NCBI RefSeq assembly: GCF_015831355.1
Contig: NZ_JADWYR010000002.1
Location: 372,001-436,000 of the forward strand
Direction of reading: 5' to 3'
DNA: 64,000 nt
Source of the DNA: Panacibacter microcysteis
GTDB lineage: Bacteria > Bacteroidota > Bacteroidia > Chitinophagales > Chitinophagaceae
The position numbers and the translations under genes are program-made. A model generated the notes under the pieces. That model was not told the DNA's origin. It ran no database searches and was given only the letters and a program-made list of their open reading frames with translations. Below, piece after piece: positions 17,632 to 25,726 of this stretch (position 1 is its first letter; every line of letters starts with the position of its first letter).

Positions 17632-18714
17632 TTAAAAACCAACGCAAAGGCTTGTTGTTAAGAACAAGCTGTTGTTTGTAACCTCGTTGTTTTGTTTAAT
17701 GAAATAGTTGTCTTTGCCATGCAGGCTGCGCAATTCAATACGCCATAATGCATTTTCCAATAGCTTTCGGTCGTAGTTAATGCTCCACCCGAAAGTCCGG
17801 AAGCCGTTGGGCGTATTGCTTGGCACGATTACGCCGTTTACATCGCGGTAATATTCTCCTCTTAGTGCGATGGCATTTTTTTCATTTGGTACAATGCTCA
17901 CAATAATTACAGGCGAATACCAATGGTTCATTTCTGAAGTGCCTTTTGCTTGTTGCTCCATGCCATAATCGAAACCTGCTGTTATGCCTATTTTACCTGA
18001 TAGCCGGAAGATGCCATAAAAGTTCTGGAAATAGCGCATTTGTTTTACACTATCCGGCTTGTCGTTGCCGGCAAATGTGCTGTAATTGAGTGTTACTTTT
18101 TCAGAAGGCTTGTAAGTAACCTGTGTGCCAAAAGCCGGCGTTGTATTACCATCTACGCGCTGAATGCGTTGCCAGCCGTTCAGCAACAAAGCACTCAGAA
18201 ACCATTTACTGTCTGGTGATGTATAGCCAAGCTTTGCACCCGTTTCAAAATATGGAGAGTTTTCTGCCAGCAGGCTCCGGGTTAGTGTTGGGCAGTCTTT
18301 GCCAACGGCGCTCTCAAAGCCAATATGGGAACTGAAGATGCCTGCATCTAACCAGAGCTCGCTTTTCTTTGACAACTTAATACCTGCATTGGCTTCATAA
18401 ATGTTTTTGAGTACACCCTGTTCTGCTGCATAATTGGCATTTACATATGTTCCGGCAGCCAGGGCAAGATTTGCACGCACGCTTTCGGTATTATACGCGG
18501 CTTTTATGAAACCTATATTCAGGTTTATTTCATTGTTCCTGTTGTAACTGTATAGAAAGCCTGCCCCGGTATTGTTGACCGGTTTATTAAAGTCATAACT
18601 GTAGTAAACTTCTGTATAACCGCTTATGGTAAGCGGGTTTGTTTTTGTGCTGTCCTGTGCAAATACTGATGCTGAGATGGCAGTGGTGACTGCGGTAATG
18701 AGTAGTGATTTCAT
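17632..18714 (-). CDS. Outer-membrane porin of the putative beta-barrel porin-2 (OmpL-like) type
   Basis: The 360-residue protein has a cleavable signal peptide (MKSLLITAVTTAISASVFAQ) and then alternating aromatic strands to a C-terminal Phe (SLCVGF). It starts with LTISGYTEVYYSYDFNKP and contains NRNNEINLNIGFIKAAY and GLFSSHIGFE-like segments typical of the BBP2 family. Its place between kdpC and kdpD suggests it lets K+ or other ions cross the outer membrane to the Kdp pump; this is inference from position. The gene lies 77 bp downstream of kdpC and 197 bp upstream of the kdpD start, a gap that holds a type B repeat. Confidence 0.75.
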   Translation of the reverse strand: MKSLLITAVTTAISASVFAQDSTKTNPLTISGYTEVYYSYDFNKPVNNTGAGFLYSYNRNNEINLNIGFIKAAYNTESVRANLALAAGTYVNANYAAEQGVLKNIYEANAGIKLSKKSELWLDAGIFSSHIGFESAVGKDCPTLTRSLLAENSPYFETGAKLGYTSPDSKWFLSALLLNGWQRIQRVDGNTTPAFGTQVTYKPSEKVTLNYSTFAGNDKPDSVKQMRYFQNFYGIFRLSGKIGITAGFDYGMEQQAKGTSEMNHWYSPVIIVSIVPNEKNAIALRGEYYRDVNGVIVPSNTPNGFRTFGWSINYDRKLLENALWRIELRSLHGKDNYFIKQNNEVTNNSLFLTTSLCVGF

Positions 18715-18791
18715 GATTTTGATCGATTCTTTGTGTTAGCTATACAACATGATCTGGTGCGCAGTAAGCATCATAATGTTTACATGTAGTT

Positions 18792-19355
18792 TTATTGTAA
18801 CTGATCCAATGCCGCGTTTAGTTTAAGCACATTTACTTTAGATGGGCCGAATAATCCTAACAATGGTTCTTGGGTTTGCTGATCGATGAGCCGGATGATT
18901 TTCTGTTCATCTATCTTTCTTGTTGCCGCGATTCGTTTTGCCTGTATTCTGGCCGCAGCAGGCGAAAGGTCAGGATCGAGCCCGCTGCCCGAAGCAGTAA
19001 CAAGCTCTGCGGGTATCTGTTCTTTTTGTACACCGGGATTATGTGCCAGGAATGTATCTATTCTTTCGTGTACAGTTTGAAGGTAATCGGGGTTGCCCGG
19101 CCCTTTGTTGGAACCTGCTGAACCTGCAGCATTGTAATCTACAGCAGAAGGCCTGCTCCGGAAATATTTGTCCGCGGTAAAGCGCTGGCCAATATTAGCG
19201 TAGCCAACTATCTTCCCGTTCACTGTAACGGTTTCACCTTTGCCACCACCGGGTGCGAATTTTGCAATGCCTGCAATGACCAGCGGGTAAACAGCAGCAC
19301 ACAACACAATCATTACTAAAGTAAGCTTGAGTGATTGCATTATATATTTTTTCAT
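18792..19355 (-). CDS. kdpC: Potassium-transporting ATPase subunit C
   Basis: The 187-residue KdpC has one N-terminal membrane segment (LKLTLVMIVLCAAVYPLVIAG) and a periplasmic domain with the family blocks GYANIGQRF, YFRSRPSAVDYN, AAGSAGSNKGPGNPD, LVTASGSGLDPDLSPAAA and RLIDQQTQEPLLGLFG. KdpC stabilises the KdpA-KdpB complex. The length is normal. The 168-bp gap to kdpB contains a type A repeat. The porin gene follows 77 bp downstream. Confidence 0.95.
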   Translation of the reverse strand: MKKYIMQSLKLTLVMIVLCAAVYPLVIAGIAKFAPGGGKGETVTVNGKIVGYANIGQRFTADKYFRSRPSAVDYNAAGSAGSNKGPGNPDYLQTVHERIDTFLAHNPGVQKEQIPAELVTASGSGLDPDLSPAAARIQAKRIAATRKIDEQKIIRLIDQQTQEPLLGLFGPSKVNVLKLNAALDQLQ

Positions 19356-19449
19356 GGTTCTATTTTTTTAAATGTTGAATGCATTGCAGCAAGGTGATGA
19401 AGACCGTGTTTAAGCGTTTTGCCGCATATGCAGTATCGTTGTTGAATAA

Positions 19450-19503
19450 GGAGACAGGCGTACAAGTGAGTGACACAACCACAGCCCAATAGTACCACTG
19501 GCG
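19450..19503 (-). repeat. Intergenic repeat, type A, short form, between kdpB and kdpC
   Basis: An exact core at 19460-19479 on the minus strand, preceded by GGTACTATTGGGCTGTG. The left arm is the TACTATT-type shared with type B copies. It lies inside a probable operon. Confidence 0.9.
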
Positions 19504-19523
19504 CCTTGGCCACACCTATAAAA

Positions 19524-21578
19524 TTACATTACCAGTGCGAGCAGCATATCTATCAGTTTTATGCCGATAAACGGAACGATAACGCCGCCAACACCGTAGA
19601 TCAATAAATTTCTTCTGAGTAAAGCGCTTGCGCCGATTGGTTTATAGCGCACACCTTTCAATGCCAGCGGAATCAGTATCGGGATGATGATGGCGTTAAA
19701 GATGACCGCAGATAAGATGGCGCTTTCAGGGCTTTTCAGATGCATGATGTTGAGCGCCTGCAACGCCGGTATGGATGTAATGAACAATGCCGGAACGATA
19801 GCAAAATATTTTGCCACATCATTGGCGATGGAGAATGTGGTGAGCGTACCGCGTGTCATTAATAACTGCTTACCGATCTCAACCACTTCGATCAGTTTTG
19901 TGGGATCGTTATCAAGGTCTACCATGTTGCCCGCTTCTTTGGCAGCCTGTGTGCCGCTATTCATGGCTACGCCAACATCAGCCTGTGCCAGTGCAGGTGC
20001 ATCGTTGGTGCCATCACCCATCATAGCCACCAGTTTGCCGCTATGCTGCTCCTGTTTAATATAGTTCATTTTATCTTCAGGCCTGGCTTCTGCAATAAAG
20101 TCATCCACACCGGCTTTGCCGGCAATAAATTTTGCGGTCAATGGATTGTCTCCGGTAACCATGACGGTTTTTACACCCATCTTGCGCAAGCGTTCAAAAC
20201 GCTCCTGTATGCCGGGTTTGATGATATCCTGCAATTCAATAACACCAAGAGCGTGGTTATTGCTGCTTACCACCAGCGGGGTGCCGCCGTTCTCTGCAAT
20301 GTCATTTGTCTTACTGAGTATTTCTGCAGGAAAGTTGTTGCCTGCTTTTTCTACTTTGTTCCTGATAGCATCGTATGCGCCTTTACGTACCTGTACGCCC
20401 GCAATGTCTACACCGCTGCTTCTTGTTTCGGCAGTAAAGGGTATAAAGTGTACTTTATGCTCCTGCAGGGCAGGTTTTTTAAAACCCTGTTGTTCTGCCA
20501 GTTCAATAATTGATTTGCCTTCGGGTGTTTCATCTGCCAGCGATGAAAGTACGCAGGCTTCTATAAACGCTTTAGTGTTTGTGCCGGATGCCGGCCAGAA
20601 GTTGGTAGCCTTCCTGTTGCCGATGGTTATGGTGCCGGTTTTATCAAGCAGCAGGGTGTCTATGTCACCGGCAGTTTCTACTGCTTTACCACTTTTGGTA
20701 ATAACGTTTGCCCGCAATGCCCTGTCCATACCCGCAATACCTATTGCACTCAGCAAACCGCCAATGGTCGTAGGAATCAGGCACACATACAAAGACACAA
20801 AGGCCGCGATGGTAATAGGTGTATTGGCATAGTCGGCAAATGGTTTAAGGGTAACACACACGATCAGGAAGATCAATGTAAAGCTTGCCAGCAGTATAGT
20901 GAGCGCAATTTCATTAGGCGTTTTCTGCCTGGATGCACCTTCTACCAGCGCGATCATTTTATCGAGAAAACTTTCGCCGGGTTCTGTTGTAACACGCACT
21001 TTAATATGATCGCTCAATACTTTGGTGCCACCGGTCACAGAGCTTTTGTCGCCACCTGCTTCTCTTATCACGGGTGCACTTTCTCCGGTGATGGCACTTT
21101 CATCAATGGTAGCAAGTCCTTCCACGATTTCACCATCCATCGGTATTGTATCGCCGGCATCGCACACAAAATAATCTCCTTTCTTTAATTGCGAAGAGGG
21201 CACTTCTTTGATCTCGTTGGTAAACATTTCCCCCACCACGAATACTTTTTTTGCGGGTGTATCTTCCCTTGTCTTACGCAGGCTGTCTGCCTGCGCTTTA
21301 CCCCTTGCTTCGGCAATTGCTTCCGCAAAATTGGCAAAGAGCACTGTTAAGAACAGAATGGCAAACACCACCAGGTTGTACGCAAGGCTACCCTGCGATT
21401 GCTCACCGGTAATAATCCATACACACACCGCCAGCATTACAATAGTGCCCACGTATACGGTAAACATCACCGGGTTTTTGACCATGGTGCCCGGTTTTAG
21501 TTTGATAAAAGATTCTTTCAACGCATCTTTTACAAGAGATGCTTCAAACAATTTCATTGTTTTGTTATGAGAAGACAT
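19524..21578 (-). CDS. kdpB: Potassium-transporting P-type ATPase subunit B
   Basis: A P-type ATPase of about 684 residues with the actuator motif AITGES, the phosphorylation loop [16 protein letters not shown], the nucleotide-domain KGAYDAIRN and the hinge [21 protein letters not shown]. It hydrolyses ATP to drive K+ uptake through KdpA. Four N-terminal and further C-terminal membrane helices are visible. The frame extends to 21632, but the extra residues come from a type A repeat; Met at 21578 ([11 protein letters not shown]) or 21557 (MKLFEASLV) is the start. The 183-bp gap to kdpA holds two convergent repeats. Spacing in this operon is much looser than in the classical kdpFABC arrangement. 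Confidence 0.95.
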   Translation of the reverse strand: MSSHNKTMKLFEASLVKDALKESFIKLKPGTMVKNPVMFTVYVGTIVMLAVCVWIITGEQSQGSLAYNLVVFAILFLTVLFANFAEAIAEARGKAQADSLRKTREDTPAKKVFVVGEMFTNEIKEVPSSQLKKGDYFVCDAGDTIPMDGEIVEGLATIDESAITGESAPVIREAGGDKSSVTGGTKVLSDHIKVRVTTEPGESFLDKMIALVEGASRQKTPNEIALTILLASFTLIFLIVCVTLKPFADYANTPITIAAFVSLYVCLIPTTIGGLLSAIGIAGMDRALRANVITKSGKAVETAGDIDTLLLDKTGTITIGNRKATNFWPASGTNTKAFIEACVLSSLADETPEGKSIIELAEQQGFKKPALQEHKVHFIPFTAETRSSGVDIAGVQVRKGAYDAIRNKVEKAGNNFPAEILSKTNDIAENGGTPLVVSSNNHALGVIELQDIIKPGIQERFERLRKMGVKTVMVTGDNPLTAKFIAGKAGVDDFIAEARPEDKMNYIKQEQHSGKLVAMMGDGTNDAPALAQADVGVAMNSGTQAAKEAGNMVDLDNDPTKLIEVVEIGKQLLMTRGTLTTFSIANDVAKYFAIVPALFITSIPALQALNIMHLKSPESAILSAVIFNAIIIPILIPLALKGVRYKPIGASALLRRNLLIYGVGGVIVPFIGIKLIDMLLALVM

Positions 21579-21597
21579 GATAATTTTTTTATTGTTC

Positions 21598-21667
21598 AAC
21601 TGTATTACTACTATCGGCTGCTGTTGTGTCACTCACTTGTACGTTCAGAACTTTATTCAGCAAGGGG
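21598..21667 (+). repeat. Intergenic repeat, type A, short form, between kdpA and kdpB
   Basis: An exact core at 21623-21642. The left arm is CTGTATTACTACTATCGGC; the right side is GTTCAGAACTTTATTCAGCA. It converges with the type B copy at 21690. Confidence 0.9.
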
Positions 21668-21689
21668 CGGTCATCGCACCAGTTCAATA

Positions 21690-21752
21690 AAGCTTCAGGC
21701 GCTGAAGAGTGCGACGCAACGGAAGCCTCATAGCAGTGCTGTTGCCGGGTTC
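21690..21752 (-). repeat. Intergenic repeat, type B, between kdpA and kdpB
   Basis: The core at 21701-21720 reads GTTGCGTCGCACTCTTCAGC on the minus strand. Its left arm (GAACCCGGCAACAGCACTGC) matches the arm of the copy at 60135. Confidence 0.85.
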
Positions 21753-21761
21753 ATAATGCTT

Positions 21762-23477
21762 TTATTGCATACTAAAATATTCTGCTATTGGGCCTAATAC
21801 CAGCGGCGGGAAATAAGACAACGCTGTCAGGATGATCACTACCGCAAACGTCATTAAACCGAATGTGAGCGAATCAACTTTCAATGTGCCCGAAGACTCC
21901 GGTATGTATTTCTTCCTGGCCAGCAGGCCTGCAATAGCGATGGGGCCAATAATTGGCAGAAAGCGACCCAGAATCATTACGATGCCGGTGCTTACATTCC
22001 ACCATATATTGTTGTCTCCAAGACCTTCAAAACCGCTGCCGTTATTGGCATTTGAAGAAGTGTACTCGTAGAGCATTTCTGAAAAGCCGTGATAGCCCGG
22101 GTTATTCAGCCAGTTAGCAGGTTGTACGGCCCAATCAGCACTGCCATGCTGTGTAAAAATGTAGGCTGCCAATGCCGTTCCGCCTTTGATAAGAAAAGCA
22201 GACAGTAGCGTTACCAGTGCCGCAATCTTTACTTCCCTTGCTTCAACTTTATGACCCATAAATTCGGGTGTGCGGCCTACCATAAGCCCGGCAATAAATA
22301 CCGCTATAATGATGTAGATATAATAGTTGAGAATACCTACACCACAACCACCATAAAATGCATTGATGAGCATACCGAGCATCTGCATCATACCGGAGAG
22401 CGGCATAGCGCTGTCGTGCATAGAGTTAACCGAGCCTGTTGAAATGATGGTGGTAACAATACTCCAGTAGCCCGAAGCTGCAGGGCCAAACCTTACTTCC
22501 TTACCTTCCATTGCGCCGGTTGGCTGTGCAACACCAAGGTGTGCAATTGCCGGGCTGCCCTGTATTTCCCAGTTGATAGTTGGCACCACGAGTATAAGCA
22601 TACCAACAGTCATTACTCCAAAAATTACATATGCCAGCTTTTTTCGTTTGATGTAAAAGCCCAGCGCGAAGATCATGGCCATGGGGATTAACACCTGTAC
22701 AACCATCTCCAGCATGTTGGTAAAGTAATTGGGGTTTTCCAGCGGGTGCGCAGCGTTTGCACCAAACCAGCCGCCACCATTTGTACCAAGGTGTTTGATG
22801 GCAATCATGCCTGCTGCAGGGCCACGTGATACGTTTACTGTATCGCCCTGAAGTGTGGTGATGGTGTCTTTGCCGTCATAGCTTGCAGGCGTGCCGTTGA
22901 AGGCCAGTAGTATTGCCACCACAAACGACAGCGGTAATAAAAGCCGCGTAATAGACTTTGTAAAGATGCTCCAGAAGTTGCCAAGGTTATTGGTCGTTTT
23001 CTCCCTTATGCCGTTAAATACGGCCACTGCACACGCTATGCCTGTTGCGGCACTCACAAACTGCAGGAATGTTATTACAAACAATTGCGTAAAATAGGTA
23101 AGGCCACTCTCACCGGAATAGTGTTGCAGGTTACAGTTAACCATAAAACTGATGGCCGTATTGAATGCGAGGTCAGGTGTCTGATCAGGATTGCCATCGG
23201 GATTTAACGGCAAATGTGATTGAAACAATAACATGAAAAATGCATAAACAACCCAGAGCATATTGATGGTAAGCATGGCTTTCAGAAACTGTTTCCAGTC
23301 CATGCTTTCGTTGGGGTTTATACCACAAAAGCGAAAAATAAAACGTTCGGCGGGCGATATAAAGTCCAGGAGCGTTTTTTCTCCGCTGAACATTTTGGCC
23401 ATGTATTTCCCCAGCGGAAAAGCCAGCAACACGGTAATGAGAAAGGTGACAATGACTCCTGTTAATTCAGTATTCAT
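21762..23477 (-). CDS. kdpA: Potassium-transporting ATPase subunit A
   Basis: The 571-residue multi-membrane K+ channel-like subunit shows the four SKT-family pore loops, for example NTAISFMVNCNLQHYSGESG, HLGTNGGGWFGANAAHPLEN and, near the C-terminus, NANNGSGFEGL. KdpA selects and passes K+ while KdpB supplies energy. The N-terminus (MNTELTGVIVTFLITVLLAF) is a membrane helix directly from the first Met. It is preceded by kdpF (58 bp) and two other tiny membrane-protein frames. Confidence 0.95.
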   Translation of the reverse strand: MNTELTGVIVTFLITVLLAFPLGKYMAKMFSGEKTLLDFISPAERFIFRFCGINPNESMDWKQFLKAMLTINMLWVVYAFFMLLFQSHLPLNPDGNPDQTPDLAFNTAISFMVNCNLQHYSGESGLTYFTQLFVITFLQFVSAATGIACAVAVFNGIREKTTNNLGNFWSIFTKSITRLLLPLSFVVAILLAFNGTPASYDGKDTITTLQGDTVNVSRGPAAGMIAIKHLGTNGGGWFGANAAHPLENPNYFTNMLEMVVQVLIPMAMIFALGFYIKRKKLAYVIFGVMTVGMLILVVPTINWEIQGSPAIAHLGVAQPTGAMEGKEVRFGPAASGYWSIVTTIISTGSVNSMHDSAMPLSGMMQMLGMLINAFYGGCGVGILNYYIYIIIAVFIAGLMVGRTPEFMGHKVEAREVKIAALVTLLSAFLIKGGTALAAYIFTQHGSADWAVQPANWLNNPGYHGFSEMLYEYTSSNANNGSGFEGLGDNNIWWNVSTGIVMILGRFLPIIGPIAIAGLLARKKYIPESSGTLKVDSLTFGLMTFAVVIILTALSYFPPLVLGPIAEYFSMQ

Positions 23478-23535
23478 AAATATAAAAATGTAAGATGTGT
23501 TATATAGGATTGTACCATGTATGCAGTGACGGTGG

Positions 23536-23616
23536 TTAGAATTTTTCTGGTTTTATCAGCACATACAGAAGGTATATAAACACAGCAATGGATAAAATAA
23601 AAAGCACAGAGATCAT
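23536..23616 (-). CDS. kdpF: Potassium-transporting ATPase subunit F
   Basis: A 26-residue single-helix protein: MISVLFILSIAVFIYLLYVL followed by IKPEKF. The C-terminal YVLIKPEKF pattern matches KdpF (usual ending Y..Y.LI.PE.F), a small subunit that stabilises the KdpABC complex in the membrane. It lies 58 bp upstream of kdpA in the expected order. It is too short for usual gene callers. Confidence 0.85.
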   Translation of the reverse strand: MISVLFILSIAVFIYLLYVLIKPEKF

Positions 23617-23636
23617 AATGTGTAAGTTTAAAATGC

Positions 23637-23720
23637 TTATATCTTCTCAAAAAAATCAATAGATCTGAAAAAAATGATAAAGCAGACGATAAGCGCTGCA
23701 AGAAGGATAATTGTTAACAT
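23637..23720 (-). CDS. Tiny membrane protein upstream of kdpF
   Basis: A 27-residue frame: one hydrophobic helix (MLTIILLAALIVCFIIFF) and a charged end (RSIDFFEKI). It lies 20 bp upstream of kdpF and 9 bp downstream of another tiny frame. Its size and topology resemble KdpF, but the sequence differs. Co-expression with kdp and a role as an extra small subunit are inferred. There is no clear ribosome-binding site, which is normal in this phylum. Confidence 0.55.
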   Translation of the reverse strand: MLTIILLAALIVCFIIFFRSIDFFEKI

Positions 23721-23729
23721 GGTGTTTGA

Positions 23730-23840
23730 TTAGTTGATTAACCTGAATAAAATACCGGCCAACGCCATTAGCATAAAAAGACCATGTACCAGTTGCGGAG
23801 GTTTCAGTTTCCTGCGGATGATTGTTGCAAACTTTGTCAT
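23730..23840 (-). CDS. Small membrane protein at the head of the kdp operon
   Basis: A 36-residue frame: a basic N-terminus (MTKFATIIRRKLKPPQ) and one hydrophobic helix (LVHGLFMLMALAGILF) ending in RLIN. The positive charges before the helix predict an N-in orientation. It is the first frame after the response-regulator terminator, 9 bp before the next tiny frame. A longer in-frame extension to 23984 crosses the terminator and has no coding character, so Met at 23840 is preferred. Function unknown. Confidence 0.5.
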   Translation of the reverse strand: MTKFATIIRRKLKPPQLVHGLFMLMALAGILFRLIN

Positions 23841-23966
23841 AAAATGTATTTGCAGCTTAATGCCAAAACCAGTGCCGCGCAGAGATAGCAGGGGAGTGCA
23901 CGGTGTTGAAATGCATGTACAGTAAGGGTTATGTGTCTTTTTTACATGCGTAGTTAAATTTTGCAA

Positions 23967-23995
23967 AAAAGAAAACCCTTTCATTTTGAAAGGGT
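23967..23995 (-). terminator. Terminator of the response-regulator gene
   Basis: An 8-bp stem, ACCCTTTC / GAAAGGGT, on the minus strand is followed by TTTTCTTTTTT. It separates the regulator transcript from the kdp genes, which therefore need their own promoter between about 23841 and 23966. Confidence 0.8.
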
Positions 23996-24016
23996 CAATA
24001 CTATCGTTTTGAAAGC

Positions 24017-25357
24017 CTAACTGATCTTGTATTCGTCCAGCTTGCGGTACAGGGTGGTAAGTGCAATGTTCAGCAACCGGGCTGTTTCTGTTTTATTGCC
24101 ATTGGTATAATTGAGTACTTTTTGTATGTGCAGTTTTTCGGCACTTGCAAGATCAAAGGCAGACAATGTTTTGCCCGTTGTGGTGTTGAACTGCTTAAAC
24201 TCCGGCGGCAGCGTGTTACTTTCTATTTCGGCAGATGTGGCCAGTATAACGCTTCTTTCCACTACGTTTTTCAATTCGCGTATGTTACCGTTCCAGTGGT
24301 GTTGTTTTAATGCATCAATGTAAGCTTTTGAAAAAGTCAATGCTTTTTTATTGGCTTTGGCAGTAAAAAGCTTCAGGAAATAATTTGCCAGTTCTTCTAT
24401 ATCTGTTACACGTTCTCTCAGTGCCGGCAGCGCGATGGTAAACACCGCAATCCTGTAGTAGAGATCCTGCCTGAAATTGCCCGATTCTATTTCTCTCAGC
24501 AGGTCGCGGTTGGTGGCAGCAATAATCCGCACATCTGTTTTCACCGGTTTGCTGTCGCCAATTTTCAGGTATTCGCCGCTTTCCAGTACGCGTAATAATT
24601 TTGCCTGTAATTCCAGTGGCATCTCACCAATTTCATCAAGGAAAACAGTACCCTTGTTGGCTTCTTCAAAAATGCCTTTTGCATCTTTGAGTGCGCCGGT
24701 AAAAGCGCCGGCCTTATGGCCAAACAATTCGTTTTCGAGCAGGTCTTTTGTAAATGCTGCGCAGTTAATGGCAATAAAGTTTTGTTTGCTCCTGTTACCA
24801 GCATTATGAATGGCCTGCGCAAAAACCTCTTTGCCTGTACCCGTTTCACCCGTAAGCAAAACGGCTGCATCTGTGGCCGCTACTTTTTCTGCGGCATCAA
24901 TAGCCGCTTTTACCAGCTTTGATTTTCCAAGTATATTGCCAAATGAATATTTCCTGCCCAGTTGCGCTTCCAGTTGCGCCACGCGTTTGGTAAGTGCTGC
25001 TTTCTGCATGGCGTTGTGCAGCAGCGGAATAATTTTATTGTTATCGTCTCCTTTGGTAATGTAATCAAATGCACCGTTTTTTATAGCCTGCACGCCATCT
25101 GCAATATTACCATAAGCAGTAAGCAGAATTACTTCTGAGAAAGGGCTTTTGTCTTTTATTTTTTTTACCAGCTCCACACCGTTTTCATCGGGCAGTTTTA
25201 CATCGCACAACACTACATCTGCCGCACTTTGTTCCAGTTTTTTTAAACCTGTCCTGGCGTCTGCTGCCTGTAATACTTCAAAACCTTCCAGGCTTATAAT
25301 TCTTGCCAGCAGCGTTCTTATTTTTTCTTCATCATCTATGATCAATACCAGGCTCAT
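24017..25357 (-). CDS. Sigma-54-dependent (NtrC-type) response regulator
   Basis: The 446-residue protein has a receiver domain with acidic DDEE pocket and phospho-Asp in VVLCDVKLPDENG; an AAA+ domain with Walker A GETGTGKE, the sigma-54-contacting GAFTGA loop (HKAGAFTGALKDA), Walker B GTVFLDEIGEM and the sensor arginines in ALRERVTDIEEL; and a C-terminal Fis-type helix-turn-helix (NKTETARLLNIALTTLYRKL). It activates sigma-54 promoters when phosphorylated. Its position next to kdp and the absence of an OmpR-type KdpE suggest it regulates kdp with the kinase at 14545; that pairing is inference. A terminator follows its stop. Confidence 0.9.
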   Translation of the reverse strand: MSLVLIIDDEEKIRTLLARIISLEGFEVLQAADARTGLKKLEQSAADVVLCDVKLPDENGVELVKKIKDKSPFSEVILLTAYGNIADGVQAIKNGAFDYITKGDDNNKIIPLLHNAMQKAALTKRVAQLEAQLGRKYSFGNILGKSKLVKAAIDAAEKVAATDAAVLLTGETGTGKEVFAQAIHNAGNRSKQNFIAINCAAFTKDLLENELFGHKAGAFTGALKDAKGIFEEANKGTVFLDEIGEMPLELQAKLLRVLESGEYLKIGDSKPVKTDVRIIAATNRDLLREIESGNFRQDLYYRIAVFTIALPALRERVTDIEELANYFLKLFTAKANKKALTFSKAYIDALKQHHWNGNIRELKNVVERSVILATSAEIESNTLPPEFKQFNTTTGKTLSAFDLASAEKLHIQKVLNYTNGNKTETARLLNIALTTLYRKLDEYKIS

Positions 25358-25423
25358 GACGTTCTTTTAGTAAGACAAAACTACAGCATTTGTACGTCGT
25401 TGATAATGCAGTTTTTGTAAATC

Positions 25424-25510
25424 AGCTAGCCAGCTGTGGTTTTATATGGCATCGCCTGTTGTGTCACTCACTTGTGCGTTCGGTTGTTATGGCGGCGGCT
25501 GCCGCGCATA
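25424..25510 (+). repeat. Intergenic repeat, type A, long form
   Basis: The core at 25458-25477 is GTTGTGTCACTCACTTGTGC. GGCATCGCCT precedes it; GTTCGGTTGTTATGGCGGC follows. It converges with the copy at 25595. Confidence 0.85.
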
Positions 25511-25594
25511 AAAGCCGGTATTTTTTCGCAACGCTGCGGTTAACTTACCATACAGTCATTTACTGTAAAACAATACAACGTTGCACCCTTGACG

Positions 25595-25660
25595 CATCAT
25601 GATATGCCGTACAAGTGAGTGACACAACAAAAGCTTAATAGTAGTAATGCAGCTAAGTAC
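25595..25660 (-). repeat. Intergenic repeat, type A, short form
   Basis: An exact core at 25609-25628 on the minus strand. The left arm GCATTACTACTATTAAGCTT is the arm usually seen in type B copies. Confidence 0.9.
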
Positions 25661-25668
25661 ATGCATAA

Positions 25669-25704
25669 AAAAGGCCCCATTACTTCCGTAATGAAGCCCG
25701 AGGT
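25669..25704 (-). terminator. Terminator of the DUF5689 lipoprotein gene
   Basis: On the minus strand GGCTTCATTAC / GTAATGGGGCC form a stem of about 11 bp (two G-T pairs) with a GGAA loop, followed by TTTTTT. Confidence 0.75.
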
Positions 25705-25726
25705 TTGCTGGTCGAATTAACGCTCT

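Larger units (their letters stand above)
25358..25726. other. Intergenic region holding a convergent pair of type A repeats
   Basis: About 370 bp between two minus-strand genes. Contents: a type A copy at 25424, a second on the minus strand at 25595, and the terminator of the DUF5689 gene at 25669. Nothing else is recognisable. Confidence 0.7.

Noticed and set aside
23857-23873. TTGGCATTAAGCTGCA as a true sigma-54 promoter
   Set aside because: The GG-GC spacing is 9 bp instead of 10, which normally abolishes sigma-54 recognition.
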